A DNA stretch of 64,000 nucleotides from Gemmatimonas sp. (lineage in GTDB: Bacteria > Gemmatimonadota > Gemmatimonadetes > Gemmatimonadales > Gemmatimonadaceae), in the NCBI GenBank assembly GCA_011390805.1, contig JAABRT010000003.1:1-64000 (forward strand), given 5' to 3'. Both the position numbers and the translations under genes were made by a program. Position 1 is the first letter of the stretch. The number at the start of each line of letters is the position of its first letter. Below, piece after piece: positions 41,656 to 49,721 of this stretch. The notes under the pieces are model-generated. The model saw only the letters and a program-made list of their open reading frames with translations. It had not been told where the DNA came from and searched no databases.

Positions 41656-42984
41656 ATGCCAGTGATGGCCGAACCGAGCGCGGCCAGCCAACGGCAGCTT
41701 GATGTGTTGGTGGGCGACCGCCTGGTGGGGCATCTGCGCTTTACGCAGGAGGGCCGACGCGAGCACGCCGCCTTCACGTACGCGGATGCATGGCTCACTG
41801 ACCCGGCGCGCTACGAGATCGATCCTACCCTTCCGCTCGTAGCCGGTCCGCAGTTTCCGCCGCATTCCAAGTCCCCCAACGGTTCCCGTTTTCACGGCGC
41901 CATTGCCGATACGGAACCCGACGGCTGGGCACGGCGTGTCATCTTGCGCGATCACGCGAAGCGACGTCAGGCGGCCAAAGCGGCCGGCGACACGCTCCCG
42001 CCGGTTGCGACGGCGTTGGACTTCCTGCTCGCAGTGGATGATCACGCCCGCGTGGGGGCGCTGCGGTTCCGTGACGAGAACGGTCTCTGCCAGAGATCCA
42101 CCGAACCCGGTCGGCGCACGGCCCCTCCCCTGATTGAGCTCCCCGACCTGTTGCGTGCGACGCATGCTGTTGAACAGCAATCGGAAACGCTCGCCGACCT
42201 CGAGTATCTGCGGGGTCGCGGCACGTCGCTCGGCGGTATGCGCCCCAAGTGCAGCGTGCGCGACGACGCCTGGGGGCTCTGCCTCGGCAAGTTTCCGAGC
42301 ATTGCTGACGAGCGTGCGTATACCAAAGGCGAGGTACTCGCGCTGCATCTGGCGCGTCGCGCCGGGATCACTGCCGCCGAGTCGCGATTGGTCCATAGTG
42401 ATGGCGTCCCGGTGGCACTGGTACGCCGCTTCGACCGAGTCTGGGATGCGGAGGCATTCACCGAGCGACGCCTACTGTACGTGTCGGCGGCAACCCTCAT
42501 GGGTCTCGCGCAGGACGACGATGCGGAACACGCCTACACGGAGCTCGCCGACGTCATTCGGCAGTCCAGTGCCGACGCAGCGGCCGACCTGGAGGAGTTG
42601 TGGCGCCGTGTCGTGTTCTCAATCCTGATCACCAATGTTGACGATCACCTGCACAACCATGGCTTCCTTCATGTCGATGGTGCGCTGTGGCGTCTCGCCC
42701 CAGCCTTCGATGTCAACCCGTTCCCCGACCGCGCGCGCGAACTCAAAACGTGGATCAGCGAAGAAGCGGGGCCGGCGGCCTCACTAACTTCGCTCATTGA
42801 CACCGCGCGCTACTTCGGCCTCACGCCGCGACGTGCGATGCAGGTGGTCGGTGACGTTGAGCGGGCGGTAGCCGGATGGCGTCATGAAGCGACGAAGCTT
42901 GGATTCACGAATGACGAGATCGACAGCTTCGCTCCAGCGTTTGAGCATGATGAGCGTGAGGTCGCGCAGCGTTTTATGCGTTAA
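41656..42984 (+). CDS. hipA: HipA-type serine/threonine kinase toxin
   Basis: HipA is a kinase toxin; in E. coli it phosphorylates glutamyl-tRNA synthetase and causes persistence. The two-domain organisation is visible: an N-terminal HipA_N region (RQLDVLVGDRLVGHLRF) and the kinase core. The glycine-rich ATP loop is SLGGMRPK near residue 190 and the catalytic loop is NVDDHLHNHGFL near residue 327. AFDVNP follows at the DFG position (Asp as part of the metal site). All core residues are present. It is 442 aa, the usual length. Confidence 0.88.
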   Translation: MPVMAEPSAASQRQLDVLVGDRLVGHLRFTQEGRREHAAFTYADAWLTDPARYEIDPTLPLVAGPQFPPHSKSPNGSRFHGAIADTEPDGWARRVILRDHAKRRQAAKAAGDTLPPVATALDFLLAVDDHARVGALRFRDENGLCQRSTEPGRRTAPPLIELPDLLRATHAVEQQSETLADLEYLRGRGTSLGGMRPKCSVRDDAWGLCLGKFPSIADERAYTKGEVLALHLARRAGITAAESRLVHSDGVPVALVRRFDRVWDAEAFTERRLLYVSAATLMGLAQDDDAEHAYTELADVIRQSSADAAADLEELWRRVVFSILITNVDDHLHNHGFLHVDGALWRLAPAFDVNPFPDRARELKTWISEEAGPAASLTSLIDTARYFGLTPRRAMQVVGDVERAVAGWRHEATKLGFTNDEIDSFAPAFEHDEREVAQRFMR

Positions 42985-43040
42985 GCAAGGCTCTGCAAAT
43001 CTCCTGCCTGTAGCCGAAGCGTGGTGTTAAAGTGGCGCGG

Positions 43041-43111
43041 TGATATCCCGCAAAAAAGGCGGTGGCCACAAGCTGAGTGTTCTCGTACACTGAGCGGAGG
43101 AGATTCCCATG
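43041..43111 (+). mobile_element. IS3-family 5' leader fragment before a propeller gene
   Basis: The stretch aligns with the reverse complement of 46135-46204, the end and leader of the IS3-like orfA remnant. Both share TTCTCGTACACTGA and GAGGAGATTCCCATG, plus a ...ATCCC...AAAAA...GGT-GCCA... end motif. In this copy the IS start codon is also the ATG of the downstream propeller gene. It seems to be a relic IS end that supplies RBS and start codon. Confidence 0.6.
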
Positions 43112-44230
43112 CAAACATGCTGTTCACCGTTACACGCATTCTTTCGGTTCGACACGCGTTTCCTCCTCGTGCTCGCACTGTCACTGCTTAACGCATCGTG
43201 CGCCGATATGCCGCAATCGCGCCCGCTGCGAGTAATCACGTTGGACTCGCTATCCGTGGTGCGCGGAGTTGGGGATTCAATCGATCTGTTGGGTCGGCGG
43301 CCCGCGCTCTCTGCACAAGGATTCATAGCGGTTCAGCTGATGGAGCCGCCGAGCGGTGGAGTGGCTGTGTATGACTCGGCTGGTGGACTTATCAAGCGTG
43401 TGACCCGTCCAGGTGGCGGACCGGGAGAAGTCCGCAACGTACTCTCGGCAGGATTTGGCCCGGGAGACACCCTGTGGGTGTTGGACCAGTACGTCAAGCT
43501 GCATGTTTTCACTCCGCCGCCTGACTTGTCATTTGTTCGCACAGTGTCGCTGGCACGACCGGTCGAGGCATCAATCACTCAAGCCGGTATCGTCGTGCCC
43601 GGATTGCGGCGCAACAATAAATACTCACCACCGGAGTTGCGCGGGTGGGATGGTAGTGTGCAAGCGCAGTTTGGCTCAACAGCAGGTCTGGCGCCCGAAC
43701 AGATACACATGGGTGCCGTGCACTTGGTCGATTCGAGCCGACTGTGGTCCGCTTCCACCGAGTTGTACGCGATTGATGAGCTGGGTTGGAATGGAGCGGG
43801 TGGGCGGCGCATCACGCGAAACGTTGAGTGGTTTTCTGATGCAACGCGCAGCACTCGCATGCCATGGGAGGAGCGACCAAGCCCGCGCATCGTATCAATC
43901 ACCGAAGACACCGAGGGCAGGCTGTGGGTACTCGTACGTCGCGCTCATCGCGACTGGCAGCCCGACATGACACTTTCATCGACGAGCAATCGCCCGCTTG
44001 CACTGAACAAAGTACCATCGTGGTTTGAAGTCAGTCGCTTCTTTGAATCGGTGGTAGAGGTCTTCGACGCGGAGAGTGGAATGCTGCTCGCCACACGCAC
44101 ACTCGATGGCACGGTGTTCTCGTTTGTGTCACCAGGCGTGCTTTGTGCAGTGAATGAAACCGCCAACGGAAGCGTTTCACTCCACCTGCTCAGCGTTGGT
44201 CTCGAGTGGGATACTGAGCAGAGACACTAG
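43109..44230 (+). CDS. Exported 6-bladed beta-propeller protein 1
   Basis: The protein (373 aa) has a hydrophobic signal with a possible lipobox (FLLVLALSLLNASC). It repeats short strand motifs such as YDSAGGLIKRVTRPGGGPGEV and VLDQYVKLHVF, typical of 6-bladed propellers with the GxGPGE hallmark. It resembles paralogues at 44331 and 46206 in blade motifs. The ATG and RBS (GGAGGAG) are contained in an IS3-like leader fragment. Function is unknown; related proteins are surface lipoproteins of unknown binding role. Confidence 0.65.
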   Translation: MQTCCSPLHAFFRFDTRFLLVLALSLLNASCADMPQSRPLRVITLDSLSVVRGVGDSIDLLGRRPALSAQGFIAVQLMEPPSGGVAVYDSAGGLIKRVTRPGGGPGEVRNVLSAGFGPGDTLWVLDQYVKLHVFTPPPDLSFVRTVSLARPVEASITQAGIVVPGLRRNNKYSPPELRGWDGSVQAQFGSTAGLAPEQIHMGAVHLVDSSRLWSASTELYAIDELGWNGAGGRRITRNVEWFSDATRSTRMPWEERPSPRIVSITEDTEGRLWVLVRRAHRDWQPDMTLSSTSNRPLALNKVPSWFEVSRFFESVVEVFDAESGMLLATRTLDGTVFSFVSPGVLCAVNETANGSVSLHLLSVGLEWDTEQRH

Positions 44231-44330
44231 TTCGAGCCCAGGTGGAACAGCGGCATCGGTTCAAGCCTGGGCTTCACGACGCCGTTTATCGCCAGTTGAG
44301 CGGAGAGTTTCCCCATCACGCGGAGGCGGA

Positions 44331-45467
44331 ATGCATTTGAGACCCTGTCGTTTCTTCATCGCTCTGTGGACTGCAGTATTGCTCACCGCGTGCTTTCAAG
44401 CAGACGATCAAGACTCTAGCGTTGGATCAGTTGCACCTGGTTCTACATCAGAGTTCACGGTCGACTTGTCGATTGGAGATTCGAGCGAAGCAGCCGGGCT
44501 TCTATCTCAAATTCTCGCGTTCGCAGTGGACAGCCGAGGACGGATTATCGTCTCTGATCCCAAGGAACGCACCGTCCGGATGTTTGACTCGGCCGGCTCA
44601 CTCGTAAGGACACTCGGTCGCGAGGGCGCTGGCCCTGCAGAGTTCCGCCGGGTGAACGGCATTCGCGTTGATGCACGTGATAACATTTACCTGTACGATC
44701 CGCGCCAGCAGCGTTTGCTCATCTTCGATAGTGCGGGCGTGGCAGTGAGCACGCTGAGTGTTGGTGGCTATTCCTTTGGCGGTCATTGGGACGGAGGGCT
44801 TGACCAACAGGGGCGATTGGTTGATCAGCAAGTGAGATCGAGTCCGGCGGTGGAGACATTCGTGAGACGGCGCGACTTGAAGAGCGACGCTGAGGAATGG
44901 TTTCCATACGGCAGATGCAAGGTGGACTCACCAGTGATCGAGCATCCGTACGGTATGCTCGGCGTGCCTTACGGTGCGGAAGAGTTGCAGTGGATTGACA
45001 TCACGCGCGGCGGTACGTGGTGCGCGTCGACCCGCGATTCGGTGTTGTACTTCACCGCATTCGGTGCCAGATCACACTCCGACTCGCTCGTTGTTTCTCT
45101 TACGAGAGCTCCGATCAGCGCGCTGGAGCGAGACAGCGCGATCGCACGCATGAAGCGACAGGTTCCAGATGGTTTCGATATCTCGTCGTTGGTGAGTCAA
45201 ATTCCCGAGACCAAACCGGCGCTTCGTATGCTGAACCGCGATGATGATGGGACGCTCTGGTTGCTTTCGCACGAAGCCGATGGTGACGTTATCACGGCGT
45301 TCAACGAACAGACGCGCAGTGCGACGCGTCATCTTATCGTAGGCGGTACCGTGGATAGCTGGATGTTTTTTGTACGTTCCGGGAAGCTCTGGTTTCTCTC
45401 CAAATCTCCGGACGGGCTTCCCATCATTCAGCGGGCGTCGCTACAGCCTCATGATCGAGATATGTGA
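44331..45467 (+). CDS. 6-bladed beta-propeller lipoprotein 2
   Basis: ATG 44331 is preceded by GGAGGCGGA; the protein begins with a lipoprotein signal (ALWTAVLLTACFQ). Blade motifs repeat (FAVDSRGRIIVSDPKERTVRMF, GREGAGPAEF, IRVDARDNIYLYDPRQQRLLIF), which are NHL/6-bladed propeller like. A partial match to the IS3-like leader (GAGCGGAGAGTTTCCCCAT) lies 15-35 nt upstream of its start. It is the second of three propeller genes in 4 kb and diverges in sequence from the others. Confidence 0.7.
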   Translation: MHLRPCRFFIALWTAVLLTACFQADDQDSSVGSVAPGSTSEFTVDLSIGDSSEAAGLLSQILAFAVDSRGRIIVSDPKERTVRMFDSAGSLVRTLGREGAGPAEFRRVNGIRVDARDNIYLYDPRQQRLLIFDSAGVAVSTLSVGGYSFGGHWDGGLDQQGRLVDQQVRSSPAVETFVRRRDLKSDAEEWFPYGRCKVDSPVIEHPYGMLGVPYGAEELQWIDITRGGTWCASTRDSVLYFTAFGARSHSDSLVVSLTRAPISALERDSAIARMKRQVPDGFDISSLVSQIPETKPALRMLNRDDDGTLWLLSHEADGDVITAFNEQTRSATRHLIVGGTVDSWMFFVRSGKLWFLSKSPDGLPIIQRASLQPHDRDM

Positions 45468-45561
45468 TGTGAGCTGCCCCAGCTTTCGAAGACAGTGGGT
45501 TGAGCTACCGCGCAGACACAACTCTGCTTGCAAACATGCCTGCAGCGCATACACTTGGTGC

Positions 45562-45804
45562 ATGCAGTATACGCTACGTAACATCCCGGCGGCCGTCGAC
45601 CGTATTCTCCGCCGCCGAGCAAGTGAGCAGGGGGTAAGCCTGAACACGGTCGCCTTGGAGGCGCTCGCACGCGGCGTGGGTGCGACTGAGGAAGCGGTGC
45701 GGCTAAGTACGTTGCGGGGTCTCGCTGGCGTCTGGGAAGAAGATGCGGAGTTCGATGCGGCGCTGCGCGACCAGCGTGTCGTGGACGAAGCGCTGTGGCG
45801 ATGA
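45562..45804 (+). CDS. FitA/VapB-like ribbon-helix-helix antitoxin (orphan)
   Basis: ATG 45562 starts MQYTLRNIPAAVDRILRRRA, a ribbon-helix-helix head like FitA/VapB antitoxins, followed by GVSLNTVALEALARGVG. The C-terminal part ends in EFDAALRDQRVVDEALWR, the acidic wrap typical of FitA-type antitoxins. The stop (TGA 45802-45804) overlaps the ATG of a toxin fragment in the usual ATGA arrangement, so it is an antitoxin whose toxin has been destroyed. Confidence 0.8.
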   Translation: MQYTLRNIPAAVDRILRRRASEQGVSLNTVALEALARGVGATEEAVRLSTLRGLAGVWEEDAEFDAALRDQRVVDEALWR

Positions 45805-45857
45805 GCATTGCCATGAATTCCAACAACTACGTGGATTGCGCGTACGAACTACGATGA
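45801..45857 (+). pseudogene. Remnant of a PIN toxin N-terminus
   Basis: An ORF of 18 codons (MSIAMNSNNYVDCAYELR) overlaps the antitoxin stop by 4 nt, exactly where a partner toxin should begin. The pattern I-A-x-x-x-N-x-Y-V-D resembles the IALDTN.YVD start of PIN toxins, but the first catalytic Asp is replaced by Asn. The gene stops at TGA and then runs into IS remnant sequence. It is a decayed, nonfunctional toxin. Confidence 0.65.
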
Positions 45858-46135
45858 CGCGTGGTAGTGGCGCGGAGTAAAGGATACAGGAGTGGCTGCA
45901 CGGCGATCGCGTCATACTGCGCATTGAGGTACAGCTTCTTCGGGCGGCAATTCTCGTCCCCGAGTTTCTTCATGCGCGACATCAGCAACACATCCATGCC
46001 GGACTGGGGGCGCCACTTGTAGAACGTGGCATCGCTGATGCCGTAGGTGGTACAGAGCTCTGGGACGGAAGTCTCCGCCTTCGCATCTTTCAAAGCGGCG
46101 ATGATACGGCCGTCGGTAAACCGCGATCTCTCCAT
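45827..46135 (-). pseudogene. IS3-family orfA transposase remnant
   Basis: The frame starts MERSRFTDGRIIAALKDAKAE and holds the IS3-family HTH region (GISDATFYKWRPQ ... RMKKLGDEN). It then diverges after KKLYLNAQYDA into sequence that does not match the usual leucine zipper. The orfB transposase is absent. The 5' leader and terminal sequence continue to about 46204, ending in CGGGGGGATTAC, the complement of a typical TGTAATCCCCCC end. The element is a broken insertion sequence that interrupts the toxin gene to its left. Confidence 0.75.
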
Positions 46136-46204
46136 GGGAATCTCCTCGAATCAGTGTACGAGAATATTCCACTCTTGGCGACCATCTTTTTCCGGGGGGA
46201 TTAC
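46136..46204 (-). mobile_element. IS3-family end and orfA leader
   Basis: This region is the 5' leader of the orfA remnant, with an RBS GAGGAG immediately before its start codon. It ends in a sequence whose complement reads GTAATCCCCCCGGAAAAAG, typical of IS3-family inverted repeats. The outer edge is adjacent to the ATG of propeller gene 3 at 46206 and provides GGGGGGA as its ribosome binding site. The opposite end of the IS is not found. Confidence 0.6.
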
Positions 46205-46205
46205 T

Positions 46206-47315
46206 ATGCCAGCGAACTCTAAACGTGGACCATCTGCGCACGCTTTCGCCATGCGTAGACGCTTGTATCAACTGACTGCAGCGAGCCTGCTGGCGCTCGG
46301 AGCCATCCCCACGGCTTCGGCGCAGAGAACTCTCTGTGAGCACTGTGAGCTGTCGCTGTCAACCAGTGTGGTCCTTGATGATCCGGCAGCTTCGCTCCGC
46401 GGTATGCCGGCGCTCGTGTCTGTGACTCGTGCTGGGCAGTACGTAGTAACAGAAAATGTCAACTGTTCTCCGTTGGTCTTTGGAACGACTGGTTTGTTTC
46501 TCGGACCTCTTACACGCGAAGGGCGAGGTCCGGGAGAGCTGACCTTTGCCAGTTGGGTTGACAGCGAGCTGGACGATTCGGTTCGCGTCATTGATATCGA
46601 TCGCATCGTGGTATTCAACGGCGAACGACAGCCTGTTCGAACAATCGTTGGCAGAACGCCAGGCGTCGTATCGACGGCGGTGTTTCTGCGCCCGGGTGCC
46701 TATATCGCGCAGTCGACGATTCAGGATTCGCGCAATCTGACCCGGGCCGTGCCGGTCATTGTACGTTCGGACTCCGGTAGGGTCCTACGTGAAATCGAAG
46801 TGCCCTCGATCAATGGGCAGAAAACGTTTGTGAAGCTCGCGCGAAAGTTGGACGACGATCGAGCATTCTGGATGACCGAGAAAGTAGTGAGTAGTCTGCA
46901 AGGCTATCGTGTGGTTGTCGTGACGGACGCTGGAGTACGTCAGCGCCTGCTCCCTCAGAACAGAACGTGGTGGCTCGGGGCTGACTTCAAGCGCAACCCG
47001 GTCGCGGCGCTGTCAAAAGTGCAGTTCATCAAGCAAATGGACGCTGAACACCTGGCCGTGCTGATCGCACATCCCGTAAAGGAGTGGCGCAGCGTTGCTG
47101 TCTCTCCAAGCAACATGCGAAACGACCGTGAACGATACGAGACTGTGATTGAGGTGCTGGATGCGCGTAGCGGAGTTTTACTTGGCTCCGCAACAGTCCG
47201 AGGATATCCAATCTCGCTTCTGCCCAACCGTCGCGCCGCCGTGTATCGCGAGGCGCCTGACGGAACACCGCGCATTGAGATCATTCAGTATTCGATGAGC
47301 GTACGCCCCTTGTGA
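46206..47315 (+). CDS. Exported 6-bladed beta-propeller-like protein 3
   Basis: I chose ATG 46206, which has GGGGGGA 5 nt upstream; ATG 46251 is an alternative. A signal sequence follows (YQLTAASLLALGAIPTASAQ). The mature protein opens with a CEHC motif and repeats propeller-type strands with the GRGPGEL signature (TREGRGPGEL) and IDRIVVFNGERQPVRTI. It resembles the two propeller proteins upstream but is distant. Its RBS is made of IS3 terminal sequence. Role unknown. Confidence 0.65.
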   Translation: MPANSKRGPSAHAFAMRRRLYQLTAASLLALGAIPTASAQRTLCEHCELSLSTSVVLDDPAASLRGMPALVSVTRAGQYVVTENVNCSPLVFGTTGLFLGPLTREGRGPGELTFASWVDSELDDSVRVIDIDRIVVFNGERQPVRTIVGRTPGVVSTAVFLRPGAYIAQSTIQDSRNLTRAVPVIVRSDSGRVLREIEVPSINGQKTFVKLARKLDDDRAFWMTEKVVSSLQGYRVVVVTDAGVRQRLLPQNRTWWLGADFKRNPVAALSKVQFIKQMDAEHLAVLIAHPVKEWRSVAVSPSNMRNDRERYETVIEVLDARSGVLLGSATVRGYPISLLPNRRAAVYREAPDGTPRIEIIQYSMSVRPL

Positions 47316-47560
47316 CGCAACACCGTGGCTGATCAGGTCGCACACTTGTCCCATCGGCGACATCGGGATGCTGTTGCTTCGCGACGGGTTTTCCTCGGCG
47401 CTTGACCACTCCGTCACACTTTCTGTGCTGAAACGCGCGGATCCGATGAACGCAGGGGAATCGGAGCACTGCGGCCTGTCTCGTGTACCACACCACACCG
47501 TCGCGTTTGAGTCGCAACAGAGCTCGAAACCACCACAAGCTCGCACCCAAATCCTTACCA

Positions 47561-48472
47561 GTGGCCAAACACCCACGCACTCGCCAGACAGTTGCCCTGT
47601 CGCTGAGCATCATCCCGCTCGCCGCCCTGCTGTTGCTCACCACCTCGCAGAAAGGCCAGGCCCGTGCACACGCGTGTGTCGACGTTACGCGCATCACGTG
47701 GGGGACAGAAGAGCCCAGTGCCGGTTCGCTGTTTCGCGTACAGTTGGCGCCGGTAAACGCCAGCGAACTCGCACAGCTCACCACCGCACGACTGGCCGGC
47801 GAGCCGCTGCACTTCGCACTGCGTGGTGACACCGCTCATGCGTTGGCTGCAGCACCTGTCGACTCCGGCAACGGTTTGAATCTCGACATTCTCTGCGCGG
47901 ATGGTTCGCGGCACACACTTCGTATTCCAACAGTCACCGCCACCTACCCGCTGGAGCGCCTTCGCGTTGCTCCTCGTTTTGGTGCCGCACCCGACTCGGC
48001 ACTCGCCGCCCGCAAGCGTCGTGAATCACAACGCGCGGCCGCTGTCTCTCGCGAGGCGCACAACACACCGCAACTGTGGAGTGAAGCGTTCATCACGCCA
48101 CGCGCCTCGCGCATTACCAGCGGCTTCGGTGGCGGACGCACTTTCAATGGCACCGTCACCAGCCGACACATGGGCACCGACTTTGCCGGTGCCGTTGGCA
48201 CTCCGGTACGCGCCGCGAATCGGGGAATCGTGCGACTGGTCGATGCGTTCTATCTCGGCGGGAACGTGATTTACATCGATCACGGCGCTGGTGTTGTCAC
48301 CGCCTATTTGCATTTGAGCAAACAGCTGGTGGCCGAGGGCGATACGGTGGCGCGCGGTGACGTGATTGGCCACGTGGGAGCAACAGGTCGTGTGACCGGA
48401 CCACATCTGCACTTCATTGCGCGGTATGGCAACATCACCGTGGACGGTACAACTCTCATCGGCGTGCAGTAA
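47561..48472 (+). CDS. M23 family metallopeptidase
   Basis: A LytM/M23 endopeptidase that cuts peptidoglycan cross-links or associates with amidase activation. A membrane or signal anchor lies near the start (TVALSLSIIPLAALLLLTTS). The C-terminal catalytic domain has SRHMGTDFAG (His and Asp zinc ligands) and HLHFIARYG (His-x-His). The middle region (residues ~60-190) is a beta-rich segment with Pro-Val motifs. The start is uncertain: GTG 47561 is used; the frame is open to 47483. Confidence 0.85.
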   Translation: MAKHPRTRQTVALSLSIIPLAALLLLTTSQKGQARAHACVDVTRITWGTEEPSAGSLFRVQLAPVNASELAQLTTARLAGEPLHFALRGDTAHALAAAPVDSGNGLNLDILCADGSRHTLRIPTVTATYPLERLRVAPRFGAAPDSALAARKRRESQRAAAVSREAHNTPQLWSEAFITPRASRITSGFGGGRTFNGTVTSRHMGTDFAGAVGTPVRAANRGIVRLVDAFYLGGNVIYIDHGAGVVTAYLHLSKQLVAEGDTVARGDVIGHVGATGRVTGPHLHFIARYGNITVDGTTLIGVQ

Positions 48473-48622
48473 CGCCCGGTGCCTGGAGCGGATGCAAGAG
48501 CGTAACGCACGTTGGTCGTAGCGTCTGTTGCGACTCAGCAGATACGTTCGCGGTGGCAACGTCCGGACGTATCGTCGTGCCCACCGCGGGAACACCACAC
48601 GCGCCCCGTCTTTTAGTTGCGT

Positions 48623-49363
48623 ATGACTGATTCAAACACTCCAGCGTATCTCCTGCTCGGCGGTGCCGGCGGCATCGGTGCCGCCACCGCCCGCCGCCTC
48701 TCCGCTTCCGGTGCTCAGGTATTTCTCGCCGGCCGCAGCGAAGAACCACTCGCCGCGCTCGGCTCGGAAATCGGGGCGAACTATTTTGTGGGCGATCTCA
48801 CCACGTTTGACGCAGTAGACGCAGCCTTCGCCGCTGCACAGGAAGCTATCGGCCCGCTCACCGGTGTGGCCAATCTTGTGGGCTCCATCATTCTTAAGCC
48901 GGCCCATCTCACGCGCGAGCCTGAGTACCACACCACGATTGCGCAGAACCTCACCACGGCGTTCGCTACAGTACGTGCGGCTGGCCGGGTAATGACCAAC
49001 GGCGGCAGCGTTGTGCTGGTGGCTACGGCAGCAGCTCGCCACGGTCTGGCGAATCACGAAGCGATTGCAGCGGCCAAGGGTGGTGTGATTGCACTCGCCC
49101 GCAGCGCGGCGGCTACCTACGCCAGCAAGGGGCTGCGCTTTAACGTGGTGGCGCCCGGACTGGTACGCACACCAATGGCTTCACGCATCACATCAAACGC
49201 CGCGGCCGAGGAAGCATCGGCATCAATGCACGCACTGGGGCGCATTGGTGAACCCGATGATGTAGCACCCGCCATTGCATGGCTGCTGGGCAATGATGCG
49301 CTGTGGGTGACTGGTCAGGAGATTGGTGTGGACGGCGGACTGGCGACGGTACGTTCGCGCTAG
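48623..49363 (+). CDS. SDR family oxidoreductase with altered active site
   Basis: The Rossmann fold is clear from GGAGGIGAATARRL near the start and NVVAPGLVRTP in the C-terminal half. The catalytic motif Y-x-x-x-K is changed: the position reads I-A-A-A-K (HEAIAAAKGGV), so the proton-donating Tyr is lost while Lys is kept. The Ser of the triad also reads VATAAA. It may bind NAD(P) without standard reductase activity, or belong to an atypical SDR group. ATG 48623 is chosen. Confidence 0.8.
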   Translation: MTDSNTPAYLLLGGAGGIGAATARRLSASGAQVFLAGRSEEPLAALGSEIGANYFVGDLTTFDAVDAAFAAAQEAIGPLTGVANLVGSIILKPAHLTREPEYHTTIAQNLTTAFATVRAAGRVMTNGGSVVLVATAAARHGLANHEAIAAAKGGVIALARSAAATYASKGLRFNVVAPGLVRTPMASRITSNAAAEEASASMHALGRIGEPDDVAPAIAWLLGNDALWVTGQEIGVDGGLATVRSR

Positions 49364-49397
49364 TTCTGCTGCGATGCGCCAGTTCTGATACGGCGCG

Positions 49398-49712
49398 CTA
49401 GCTCCGCTGCGATCCGTCACTTGCCGCATCATCGGCTACTGACGGATCCACTGGCGCTTCATCAAGCGGCGCTTCGTACGCGAAGGTCATGAGCATGGCG
49501 ATAAACCAGCCAATGAATGTCCAGCCGAGAAAAAGATTGACCGCCGCAATCTTCCACTTGTTGCGGCGCCCGCGCATGAACGCGAACACGGTGGGCACGA
49601 AGTACATCACGGCAATCAGCGACAGCATGACAATTGCCTTGGCCGGACCAGCGCCTTCAATGCGGCGGCTTGGTTCACCAAGTTGTGCGACGATCTGAAA
49701 CAGCAGGTACAT
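49398..49712 (-). CDS. Superinfection immunity family membrane protein
   Basis: A 104 aa protein with two membrane helices. The core VMYFVPTVFAFMRGRRNKWKI followed by NLFLGWTFIGWFIAMLMTF is the pattern of the superinfection immunity protein family (PF14373, T4 Imm-like). In phages such proteins block DNA entry of related phages; in bacterial genomes the role is unproven. The acidic C-terminal tail (DEAPVDPSVADDAASDG) is probably cytoplasmic. It lies 9 bp from the rsgA 3' end on the same strand. Confidence 0.75.
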   Translation of the reverse strand: MYLLFQIVAQLGEPSRRIEGAGPAKAIVMLSLIAVMYFVPTVFAFMRGRRNKWKIAAVNLFLGWTFIGWFIAMLMTFAYEAPLDEAPVDPSVADDAASDGSQRS

Positions 49713-49721
49713 CAGGTCACA

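Noticed and set aside
45860-45910. Search for orfB of the IS3 element left of the orfA remnant
   Set aside because: No transposase motif found before the toxin fragment; the element is a remnant.
47178-47832. Two antisense frames around 47.3 kb between propeller gene 3 and the M23 gene
   Set aside because: They have no RBS and no recognisable domain, and one overlaps the M23 gene. The gap 47316-47560 is reported as having no recognised content.
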